DNA of 64,000 nt from Tautonia marina (lineage in GTDB: Bacteria > Planctomycetota > Planctomycetia > Isosphaerales > Isosphaeraceae): positions 152,741 through 216,740 of the forward strand of contig NZ_WEZF01000012.1 of NCBI RefSeq assembly GCF_009177065.1, read 5' to 3'. Positions within the stretch are counted from its first letter, which is position 1; every line of letters starts with the position of its first letter. The translations under genes and the position numbers were made by a program. Positions 45,674-54,786 of this stretch are shown here, piece by piece. The notes under the pieces are model-generated. The model did not search any database. It was not told where the DNA came from and saw nothing but the letters and a program-made list of their open reading frames with translations.

Positions 45674-47284
45674 TCAGGAGGACGGAGGAACCGTCAGCCA
45701 GAGCGACTCGGTTCGAGAACCACCCACCCGTTCGGCAGTGGCCGACGCGGCGGAGTCCTCAGCCCCTTCGGCGGTGCCGAGAATCCGGATCGGGCCAGAC
45801 CAGACCGCAGCGGCTTCGGTCGCCGTGATCTGAAGCGTCACCTTCTTGGAGGAATCCCCCTCAGACTCGGAGACGACCGGCTCGACCGTCACTCCGTCCG
45901 GGAGCCCTTCCGCGGTGATGGTCAAGGGGTTCTTGTATCCCCCCTGTCGATCCACCTCGACCTCAATCGACAACGGTTTTTCCCGATCAAGCTCAAAATG
46001 ATCGGCCGAAACCGTCAGTCTCACCACCGGGCTCGGTTCTCGGGCCTCGACCCGATAGAGAAACCGGGAGCCTCCACGACGGTGCAGGTCGCGCACCTGA
46101 ACCTGGAGCATCCCATCATCCGGAACCTTCACCGTCAATTCAGGGTCGAGTTCCCGACGCAAATCATCCATCTCGACCAGTTGCTTCCCCGAGGAGTCCT
46201 CCACCGTGATCACCCCATCCAGGGGCGAGCCGAACGCTCGGGCTTCCATTCGAAGCATGATGGAGGTTCCCGGCTCGGCCTTGATCGGGAATCGATCCGC
46301 CTCCCCATCCTCTCCCAGTTGACCACAGATCAAGGCCGGCAGGCTCGCAGGTTGTTCCGAAAGTGCGGAGGCCAGGACGACCGGAAGCTCAGCCGCTTCC
46401 ACCTCGACAGCGCCAGCCAGATCAGGATTCCAGGCCACCACCGACCGCTCGGGACCAGGGGACACACGGAGCCGGACACCCTCCCCCGGCACGTTCCAGC
46501 CGGCGGCGGCGACCTCCGTTTCGGGTTCTAGATTGACGACCGACGGGTGCGCCAGGTCGACGTAGCCGCCGGTCGTCAGAGTCAGGCGATACACATAATC
46601 ATCACTTCCCGAAAATCGGATCGAGCTATCCGGCTGTGCCGGAAAGGCGAAAGCACGCACCACGTACGTCCCGGAGGTCGGGGCCGTGAACGCCAGACTG
46701 GGATCAAGCAATGGCGAATCATCAGCATGATCCACCACAAAGCCTTCCGGCGAAACAACCTGAATCTTGCCGTCCATGGGCGAGCCGAGCCGGTTGTTCG
46801 CTTCCAGGGCGACCACCAGCGTTTGTCCCGATTCCAGGGTAACCGCGAACGAATCGACATCGCCCGATCGTTCCAGCCGACCATTCACTACGACCCCTTG
46901 CGGATCAACCTCCTGAGCCTGGTGGTCCGCGTTGTTGGGCTCGACCTCCACGACTTCCGACACCGTACCGATCTGGAACGGCCGGAGCGTCGCGGCCCCT
47001 TCTTCGTTGAACAACCGCACCCAGGCGAGGCCAGGGGCCGCATCGTCCGCGATCGAGACGGTGAAGACCCCTTCCTCTTCCTCAGGAGTGAAGCAGATCC
47101 CTGGCCGATCGACCTGAATCTGAACCGGCCAGGGTTTGAAGGTCCCCTTGGCCTCGACCCGAACCGATTCGCCCAGCCGGCCTCCTCCTGGAAAAAAGGA
47201 GGAGACCTTCGGCGGATCGGCCTGCGCCCAGGTCGGAAGCAGGAGCAAGGCCACGATCAACTTGGTAGGGCGGAGGTGTCGCAT
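45674..47284 (-). CDS. exported PPC-domain protein
   Basis: The signal peptide is MRHLRPTKLIVALLLLPTWAQA. The mature protein opens with an IPT/TIG-like segment (KVSSFFPGGGRLGESVRVEAKG). It then has pre-peptidase C-terminal (PPC) domains: VEPNNADHQAQEVD..VVVNGRLERSGDVDSFAV, and a similar GQLGEDGEADRFPIKAEPGTSIMLRME. The C-terminal half is beta-rich. PPC domains usually bind or aid secretion of partner enzymes. It lies between DUF1501 and the hydrolase in the minus-strand operon, with only 23 bp to DUF1501, so it is probably part of the same envelope system. Confidence 0.85.
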   Translation of the reverse strand: MRHLRPTKLIVALLLLPTWAQADPPKVSSFFPGGGRLGESVRVEAKGTFKPWPVQIQVDRPGICFTPEEEEGVFTVSIADDAAPGLAWVRLFNEEGAATLRPFQIGTVSEVVEVEPNNADHQAQEVDPQGVVVNGRLERSGDVDSFAVTLESGQTLVVALEANNRLGSPMDGKIQVVSPEGFVVDHADDSPLLDPSLAFTAPTSGTYVVRAFAFPAQPDSSIRFSGSDDYVYRLTLTTGGYVDLAHPSVVNLEPETEVAAAGWNVPGEGVRLRVSPGPERSVVAWNPDLAGAVEVEAAELPVVLASALSEQPASLPALICGQLGEDGEADRFPIKAEPGTSIMLRMEARAFGSPLDGVITVEDSSGKQLVEMDDLRRELDPELTVKVPDDGMLQVQVRDLHRRGGSRFLYRVEAREPSPVVRLTVSADHFELDREKPLSIEVEVDRQGGYKNPLTITAEGLPDGVTVEPVVSESEGDSSKKVTLQITATEAAAVWSGPIRILGTAEGAEDSAASATAERVGGSRTESLWLTVPPSS

Positions 47285-47307
47285 CGAAGCAAATCCAGGG
47301 GAGAGGT

Positions 47308-48630
47308 TCAGCCCATCAGTTCGGCGATCGGGTTCGGGTCGCTCACCAGGTGGGCCGGGCGTCCTTGCGGCGTGTAGTAGATCGTATTCGGATCAATGCC
47401 GAGCTTCCGATACACGGTCGACGCGAAGTTCTCCGGCGAGAGAATGCGATCGACGGCCGCATAACCGCGGGCGTCGGTCGCCCCCACCACCTGGCCTCCC
47501 GGCGTGCCGCAGCCGGCGAAGACCACGGACATGGCGTTCGACCAGTGGTCGCGCCCGCCTCGACCGTTGATCTTCGGCGTTCGCCCGAACTCCCCGAGGG
47601 CAATCACCAGCGTCGATTCCAGCAACCCGCGCTGTTCCAGGTCGAGGATCAAGGCCGCCAGAGCCCTGTCGAACGGTGGCAACTTCTTATCCAGAGCGTC
47701 AAAGATCTCGACGTGGTGATCCCACCCGCCCTCATACAGCGTAATGAAGGGGACCCCCGCCTCGACCAGCCGACGGGCCAGCAGGCAGCTCTGCCCGAAC
47801 CGATTCCGACCATACAGGTCCCGGATCGCGTCCGGTTCGGCCTGAACCTCGAAGGCGCGTTGCGCGTCCCGAGAGGACATCAGGTCGTACCCTTGCTCAT
47901 AATATTCATCGAGCGATCGGACGGGATCGCCGGCGGCTTCATGAGAAATCCGCTCGAGCCGATCGAGCTGGGCCCGAAGGTCCTTCCGGTTGTCGAACCG
48001 GCCGAGGTCCAGATCGCGGGGCGGCGAGACGTCCCGGACCCGGAAGTTGTCGCGGTTCGGATCGTCGGGCACAACGAACGGGGCGTACCGGGCACCCAGG
48101 AAGTTCGGTCCTCCCGAGCGAGACATCCGGGGGATCGAGAAGTACGGGGGCAAGCCCCCTTGCGTTCCCCGCTCGTACGCCGTGACCGAACCGAGACTCG
48201 GGTGGAAGCTGACGAAGGCACCACAGCCGACGGGAATTCGGGTCGGTGCGCCGGTCATCATGTAGTGATTGCCGGCCCCGTGGTTCCCCTGGTTGTGCTG
48301 GATCGATCGAACAACCGCGAGCCGATCGGCGATCTTCGCCATCTCGGTCATGTGCTTGGAGAAATGCATCCCCGGCACGCTCGTGGCGATTGGGTCGTAA
48401 TCGCCTCGAATCTCCGCGGGGGCGTCGGGCTTAGGGTCGAACGTCTCGTAATGGCTCGGACCGCCGTCCATCCAGACCAGGATGCAGCTGGTCGGTCGCC
48501 CGGGAGAGGACATCGCCGACTGGCCTCGCAGCCTCAAGGCATCGACCAGACCACCGCCGATCAAGCTCGTCAGCCCCAGCTTCAGGCAATCGCGTCGGGT
48601 CGTCCCCTCGCAGTTCCGGGATCGGCTCAT
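47308..48630 (-). CDS. exported DUF1501 protein (second copy)
   Basis: ATG at 48630 has GAGGAG upstream. The N-terminus TTRRDCLKLGLTSLIGGG is a twin-arginine signal. Core motifs are CILVWMDGGPSHYETFDPKP, FITLYEGGWDHHVEIFDAL, LVIALGEFGRTPKINGRGGRDHW and VDRILSPENFASTVYRKLGI. It follows the Ig-like PSD1 gene by 80 bp and precedes the PPC gene by 23 bp. It differs from the other copies in the middle region and has no His-rich LHLLGLDH tail. Confidence 0.9.
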   Translation of the reverse strand: MSRSRNCEGTTRRDCLKLGLTSLIGGGLVDALRLRGQSAMSSPGRPTSCILVWMDGGPSHYETFDPKPDAPAEIRGDYDPIATSVPGMHFSKHMTEMAKIADRLAVVRSIQHNQGNHGAGNHYMMTGAPTRIPVGCGAFVSFHPSLGSVTAYERGTQGGLPPYFSIPRMSRSGGPNFLGARYAPFVVPDDPNRDNFRVRDVSPPRDLDLGRFDNRKDLRAQLDRLERISHEAAGDPVRSLDEYYEQGYDLMSSRDAQRAFEVQAEPDAIRDLYGRNRFGQSCLLARRLVEAGVPFITLYEGGWDHHVEIFDALDKKLPPFDRALAALILDLEQRGLLESTLVIALGEFGRTPKINGRGGRDHWSNAMSVVFAGCGTPGGQVVGATDARGYAAVDRILSPENFASTVYRKLGIDPNTIYYTPQGRPAHLVSDPNPIAELMG

Positions 48631-48710
48631 GTTCAAAGCTCCTCGGTCTGGTACGGGCCGGCCTCGCCACGGCGTGACCGGCGGAAAATCGATGTCCCGT
48701 CCGGTCAAAA

Positions 48711-51167
48711 TCAGTTGATAAAAATGAATTCCGCCGAGTTGATCAAGGCCCAGAGAACATCCTCGGTCGCCTTGCGTCGATCAACTTCCGGCTCGTTGAA
48801 GACCGCCAGCGCGATGGCCTTCTCCTCCTCCGACGGCAATCGGCAGAAGACGCGAAGGTAAAGCTCCTCCACAATCTCCTCATCCGAGCGGTCGCTCGCG
48901 GCCAGTTTGGCGGCGACCCCGTCGTCGTTGGTAATCTTGGAGTGCAGCGCCGGGGCATTCATCAGGTGCAAGACCTGAGTGACCGATGTATCCGGAACCC
49001 GCTCGCAAGGGGGGTCCTGATTCGGGTCCGGCCTTCCGAAGGTGTCAAGGAAGGTCGAGGGAACCCGGTGCGTCCAGATCTGCGAGGCCCGCGTTCCGGG
49101 AGCGGCGGCATCGTACGACTCGGGAACTTCCGTGATGTCACAGACCGCGTCGAGCAAGACCTCGGCACCGAGCCGCTTGCGATAATGGCGGGCGTAGTTT
49201 CTCACATCCACCACATTGCGGTCATTCGGCCGCGCGTCGAGCCCATACACCTGAGAGGTCATGATCGTCCGGATCAAGTGTTTCAGGTCATATCCACCCG
49301 CGACGAACTCCTTCGCCAACGCATCGAGCAATTCCGGGTTGGTCGGCGGATTCGTCGCCCGCAGGTCGTCGACCGGCTCCACCAGGCCGATCCCCATCAG
49401 GTCCGCCCAGACCCGGTTGGCGATCACCTGCGCGAAGTACGGATTGTCCGCGTCGGTCATCCAGTACGCGAGCGATTCTCGGGGATCGTTCTCGGCTTCC
49501 GGCGCCTCACCGAACAGCGGAGCCGGCTTCATCGTCTCTCCGGTCAAGGGGTGAGCGACCGACCCCTTACCCGAGGCGAAGATGATTTCCTCCCCTCCGC
49601 TGATCGGCGGCGAGAGGCCGGTCCCTTTGCGGCCAACCTCGGCGAAATAGGCAGCAAAGCCGTAGAAATCCTCCTGCCCCCAGACCTCGAACGGGTGGTG
49701 GTGACACCGCGCGCAATCGAGCCGAATGCCGAGGAAAAGCTGGCTCACCATCGTCGTCAGTTCTTCCGGATCGCGACGATCGCGGAAAATAGTGGCCGGT
49801 CCTTCCTGAAAGGTGCTCCCCTCGGCCGCAACGATCGTCCGAACGAACTCGTCGTACGGCATATTCTCGCGGAAGGCCCGCCGAATCCAGGCATCCAGAT
49901 TCCAGACCGCCTTGATCCCCACCCGGTACGGGTTCGGCCGGAGCAGGTCCATCCACTTCGTGGCCCAGTGGTCCGCGTATTCCGGACGCTCCAGCAAGCG
50001 ATCAATCAAGACGGTCCGCTTCTCCGGAGACGGATCATCGAGAAACGCCCGCGACTCCTCGGGGGTCGGCAACCGACCAATGATGTCGAGATGGGCACGT
50101 CGGAGGAACGTGGCATCATCCGTCGGGGTCGAAGGAGTCAACCCCAACTTTTGGAGCTTGTTCCAGACCAGACCGTCGATGACGTTTGATCGGGGAAGGT
50201 TCTCATAGAGTTCGGACGGCACCGATCCTTCCAGCGGAATCGTCACGCCGCAGGTCGCAAACTGCCCCTCGAACCGGGCACTAATCGCCGCCTCGCCGGG
50301 TCGGTCGCCTGCCTGAATCAGGCCCGACTCATCCACCGCGACCACTGCCGATTCGTTCGACTGGAAATCGGCCAGATGGGTCACATCGGCGGTCGATCCG
50401 TCGGAATAATGCGCCGTCACGATCGCTTGCTGCTGATCTCCGGCCGCGATGCTCCGCTCGGTCGGCGAGATCTCCAGGCCGACGACCGAGGGGGACCCTT
50501 CCGGATCGCGGGCCATTCCCTCGGCAATCCAGCGCCTAAGTACCTCGTACTCCTCGCTGCCCGCCTCGATCGGCTTGCCGCCGCCGTGGGGGAGCGTGGC
50601 GGTCGCCTTCAGCAGCAAGAGACTTTGTTCCGGAGCGGCCGGGAACACGCGACGCCCCCTGGCCTCCTTGGTCATGGCGTTGTGGTCGAAATTCGGATCA
50701 AACCCGAGCAGCGAGAGCTGAAAGCCGTTCTGCCCCCGCTGTTTCCCGTGGCAAGGGCCCGAGTTGCAACCGAACCGGGTCAGCATCGGCATCACATCGT
50801 GCTCAAACGTGATCGGCCGCTCAGCCTCCATTCCGGACACGCGAACGGTCGCGCTGGCCTTCTGCCCGTCCACCACGGCGACAAGGTTCGTCTCACCATT
50901 CGCTTGCGGTCGGGCCACGCGGTCGCGCGTGACCGTCACGAGAGCCGAGTCACCAACCTCGATCTCCGCCTCTCGGGTCAAATCGACCGAACGGCCGTCA
51001 ACCGTCCCCATCACCACGAGACGTTGCCGGGCGCTGGCGTCGTTGAGCGTGATGGTGTCCGGAACGATCCGAAGATCGGTGATCGTCCGAGTTTCCGCGA
51101 GGGCGATCCCACTCCACCCCATCGTGATCACGGCGATGACCGCGATAATCGATCGTCGTACCCTCAC
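48711..51167 (-). CDS. exported Ig-like/PSCyt2-PSD1 protein (DUF1549/DUF1553)
   Basis: The start is taken as GTG at 51167, giving the signal peptide VRVRRSIIAVIAVITMGWSG..ALA. Next come Ig-like (Big2-type) beta repeats (LRIVPDTITLNDASARQRLVV, and later LEISPTERSIAAGDQQQAIV). Between them is a variant heme-like motif CNSGPCHG (Cys134, Cys139, His140). DUF1549 follows (RAHLDIIGRLPTPEESRAF, LDCARCHHHPFEVWG with CxxCH), then DUF1553 (YFAQVIANRVWADLMGIGLVEP). It heads the four-gene minus operon. Function is not established for the family. Confidence 0.88.
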   Translation of the reverse strand: MRVRRSIIAVIAVITMGWSGIALAETRTITDLRIVPDTITLNDASARQRLVVMGTVDGRSVDLTREAEIEVGDSALVTVTRDRVARPQANGETNLVAVVDGQKASATVRVSGMEAERPITFEHDVMPMLTRFGCNSGPCHGKQRGQNGFQLSLLGFDPNFDHNAMTKEARGRRVFPAAPEQSLLLLKATATLPHGGGKPIEAGSEEYEVLRRWIAEGMARDPEGSPSVVGLEISPTERSIAAGDQQQAIVTAHYSDGSTADVTHLADFQSNESAVVAVDESGLIQAGDRPGEAAISARFEGQFATCGVTIPLEGSVPSELYENLPRSNVIDGLVWNKLQKLGLTPSTPTDDATFLRRAHLDIIGRLPTPEESRAFLDDPSPEKRTVLIDRLLERPEYADHWATKWMDLLRPNPYRVGIKAVWNLDAWIRRAFRENMPYDEFVRTIVAAEGSTFQEGPATIFRDRRDPEELTTMVSQLFLGIRLDCARCHHHPFEVWGQEDFYGFAAYFAEVGRKGTGLSPPISGGEEIIFASGKGSVAHPLTGETMKPAPLFGEAPEAENDPRESLAYWMTDADNPYFAQVIANRVWADLMGIGLVEPVDDLRATNPPTNPELLDALAKEFVAGGYDLKHLIRTIMTSQVYGLDARPNDRNVVDVRNYARHYRKRLGAEVLLDAVCDITEVPESYDAAAPGTRASQIWTHRVPSTFLDTFGRPDPNQDPPCERVPDTSVTQVLHLMNAPALHSKITNDDGVAAKLAASDRSDEEIVEELYLRVFCRLPSEEEKAIALAVFNEPEVDRRKATEDVLWALINSAEFIFIN

Positions 51168-51462
51168 GAGATCGCCCCTCTTCTTCTTTCGGTCGTCAAA
51201 AAGCAACAACGAGCGTGGGCCGAATGCCACACCATGATCTTAACCAGTTGGCAACCGAAATCCAACAACAATCAAACGAGATCGGTCCTGAAATGGGCTG
51301 CCTGGCGCGATCCGGCCCTCAAAATCCGCTCCCGAAAGCCATCGCCCGATCGCGGCTTCGGCTCAAAAAGATGATGTCCCCTCGTCAAACCACCTGGTAA
51401 CGTGATTCGAAGCGGTCGCCCGTCCTTCGCCTCTTGTTCCTCTCCTCTCGACGAGGTCCGCC

Positions 51463-52926
<1,464 letters not shown>

Positions 52927-52975
52927 TCGGCCAACGGGGAAACAATGACACCTTCTCTTCGTGGAGGACCCTCCC

Positions 52976-53290
52976 GTGTCACGTCACCTCAGACTCGTCG
53001 CCTGCCTGGGAATCCTGATCCCGTTGCCGATGGTCGCAGGGGTCCCGGTTCAGGAAGCGATGCCTCCTGACGCCGAAGCCCCCTCTCCTTCGTCACGAAC
53101 CGCCCTGGCGGCGAACGACCCGGTTTTCCCCATTGCCCCCCAGCCGCACCGGGGCGAGATCGAGGTTTCCGCAATTGATGGAATGCCCATCCTTGTCCCG
53201 GGCGACCTGGACCCCATGCTGATTCGGGGCAACTTACCCGTCGCGACGATGCCCATCCCAATCATGCCGCTGCCTTCGCAGTGGCGATGA
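52976..53290 (+). CDS. small exported hypothetical protein
   Basis: The likely start is GTG at 52976, with GGAGG upstream at 52963-52967. HLRLVACLGILIPLPMVAG is a signal peptide. The 100-residue mature part is Pro/Met-rich, with IDGMPILVPGDLDPMLIRGN. No domain is recognised. It follows the DUF1501 gene by 49 bp. Hairpins follow its stop. Existence is supported by signal peptide and ribosome site, but its composition is weak evidence. Confidence 0.5.
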   Translation: MSRHLRLVACLGILIPLPMVAGVPVQEAMPPDAEAPSPSSRTALAANDPVFPIAPQPHRGEIEVSAIDGMPILVPGDLDPMLIRGNLPVATMPIPIMPLPSQWR

Positions 53291-53307
53291 TCCCTCCCCG
53301 GGGTGGC

Positions 53308-53341
53308 TGGGGCCATCTTGGCCCCAGGCGGCCCGCCTGGG
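53308..53341 (+). terminator. overlapping GC-rich hairpins
   Basis: TGGGGCC/GGCCCCA (53308-53314 with 53320-53326) and CCCAGGCG/CGCCTGGG (53323-53330 with 53334-53341) form two overlapping hairpins right after the small exported gene. The second has an 8-bp stem and 3-nt loop. They end transcription or act as an alternative structure. They mark the left edge of the lower-GC insert. Confidence 0.5.
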
Positions 53342-53403
53342 TTCCACGGAGCCAAACGAGATTCTCAGGACACAGCGCCAAAAACAAAATCATGGAGAAG
53401 AAT

Positions 53404-53844
53404 ATGGGAAATACGGATCCCTTATGGAACGGTCAGCCAACCTCTCATTGGGTGGAGATGCTGCAACATCCTGACGGAGAGATCAGGTGGCAAGCGATTG
53501 ATGCGTTGCGGCACAATCTTCCCCCGATTGATACGATTCCTCTCTTCATTGAGGCATTGAGAGACAATTATTGGCGTACCCGAGCACTCGCGGCCCATGC
53601 TCTCTATGATCTCGCATTCGACAAAAGCTTACATCTCCTATTAAAGCAAACCGTGATTCCTCTTGTTGATGCCTTGGAAGATGATTCACCCCAAGTTCGA
53701 CTCAATTCTGTGCACACACTCGAATTGCTCGGGCCTGAGGCAAAGGTTGCGGTCCCAGCACTGAACATGATCATCGAGCATGGGGAGGAGGAGCTCCGAC
53801 AAGCGGCCACGGACGCGATAGTAGCAATCTCACAACGTGAGTGA
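53404..53844 (+). CDS. HEAT-repeat protein in lower-GC insert
   Basis: ATG at 53404 has GGAGAAG upstream; an ATG at 53392 is an alternative. The 146-aa protein has HEAT-like helical repeats: VEMLQHPDGEIRWQAIDALRH, FIEALRDNYWRTRALAAHAL, VDALEDDSPQVRLNSVHTLELLG and ALNMIIEHGEEELRQAATDAI. There is no signal peptide. Its base composition is clearly more AT-rich than its neighbours, suggesting a different origin. HEAT proteins bind other proteins; the partner is unknown. Confidence 0.8.
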   Translation: MGNTDPLWNGQPTSHWVEMLQHPDGEIRWQAIDALRHNLPPIDTIPLFIEALRDNYWRTRALAAHALYDLAFDKSLHLLLKQTVIPLVDALEDDSPQVRLNSVHTLELLGPEAKVAVPALNMIIEHGEEELRQAATDAIVAISQRE

Positions 53845-53846
53845 TG

Positions 53847-53926
53847 TAGGGTGCGTCGAGTCCGCGAAGACGCACCGGCGAGTGGGTAGGAGATAGGGTG
53901 CGTCTTCGTGGATTCGACACACCCTA
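53847..53926. repeat. REPIN-like inverted pair of 30-bp repeats
   Basis: Copy 1 is 53847-53876. Copy 2 is 53897-53926 and is its inverse, matching at 27 of 30 positions, with 20 nt between. Copy 1 has a GGTGCGTC/GACGCACC stem inside it. Copy 2 extends to 12-bp arms (53893-53904 with 53916-53927) with one mismatch. A short palindromic unit repeated in inverted orientation in an intergenic gap is the form of REP doublets (REPINs). Genome-wide copies cannot be checked here. Confidence 0.7.
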
Positions 53927-53998
53927 TACGACTGAAAGCTCGATGTCATGATTTTCAGTTGGCAGAGTTGACCTTGCAGGTGGACAGGGACAGATAAG

Positions 53999-54643
53999 AT
54001 GACTGGTGACCAACTGATCGACGAAGGGCGGCGATTGGCCCGGCCCTGTGTGTACCTCCGCTCGACGGGCGAACATCTCGCAGGCATCTGGGGAGGCGAC
54101 GGGATTATCCCGTGCGGAGACGGCCCGTATCGCCACTGGCTCAGCATCGGCACTCAGTACATCCCAGACGGCAGGAGCAAGTCTCCGGGCTGTCTCAGCA
54201 TCTACACGAATGAGGACGACTGCACGTCGGGCATTGTGGCTATCGATGACGAACGGATTCTCTCTGAAGCCTCCGAAGGTCTTAGGTTGTATGCCCATCC
54301 CGACTCCTCGCTACCCCCACTTGAGGCCGTCTTCAAGTTCGGCTCATCTGAAGTAAGGCGTTGGCTAACATCGAACAACTGGGAGCCCGAATGGGGCTAC
54401 AACGATAACTTTCCCGACCGCACTGCCACAGGCATATATGAGCGTAAATATCAGAGCCAACTGCCGCTTTTCAGCGGCGATGCCTACGCCGTATTGGGTG
54501 GGTGGCATATGCCGTGGCCCGAGGGCGATTGGGACGAGATGGTAGAGAAACAACTCATCGTTTGGACTTTTGCGGACTCCGAGCCTTGGGTGGAAGCATG
54601 GCGAGACGACAATAACTACAGTGTGATACAACGGATCACATGA
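53999..54643 (+). CDS. orphan cytoplasmic protein in lower-GC insert
   Basis: The 214-aa protein has no signal peptide or transmembrane helix and is rich in Trp and aromatic residues (GGWHMPWPEGDWDEM and WTFADSEPWVEAWRDDNNY near the end). The first half contains YRHWLSIGTQYIPDGRS and LSIYTNEDDCTSGIVAIDD. No domain is recognised. Its codon use is less GC-rich than that of the flanking genes, and it lies between the REPIN-like repeat and the PSD1 gene. The acidic/aromatic C-terminus resembles small immunity-like proteins only in general style. No function is assigned. Confidence 0.7.
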   Translation: MTGDQLIDEGRRLARPCVYLRSTGEHLAGIWGGDGIIPCGDGPYRHWLSIGTQYIPDGRSKSPGCLSIYTNEDDCTSGIVAIDDERILSEASEGLRLYAHPDSSLPPLEAVFKFGSSEVRRWLTSNNWEPEWGYNDNFPDRTATGIYERKYQSQLPLFSGDAYAVLGGWHMPWPEGDWDEMVEKQLIVWTFADSEPWVEAWRDDNNYSVIQRIT

Positions 54644-54786
54644 CCCATTAACATTCATATAAATCTATATCTTTACACTCGTCTGACGCACTCCTGGCAA
54701 GTCATACTCCGTTGCTCCTCGCGCCTTCCCTTCGCCCAATGAATCACTTCAGCCCACCCCGGCCATTGATTCGGAGAGGACGTCTC

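Noticed and set aside
47350..48861. 503-aa plus-strand frame
   Set aside because: It is antisense to the second DUF1501 gene and the end of the PSD1 gene. No independent support.
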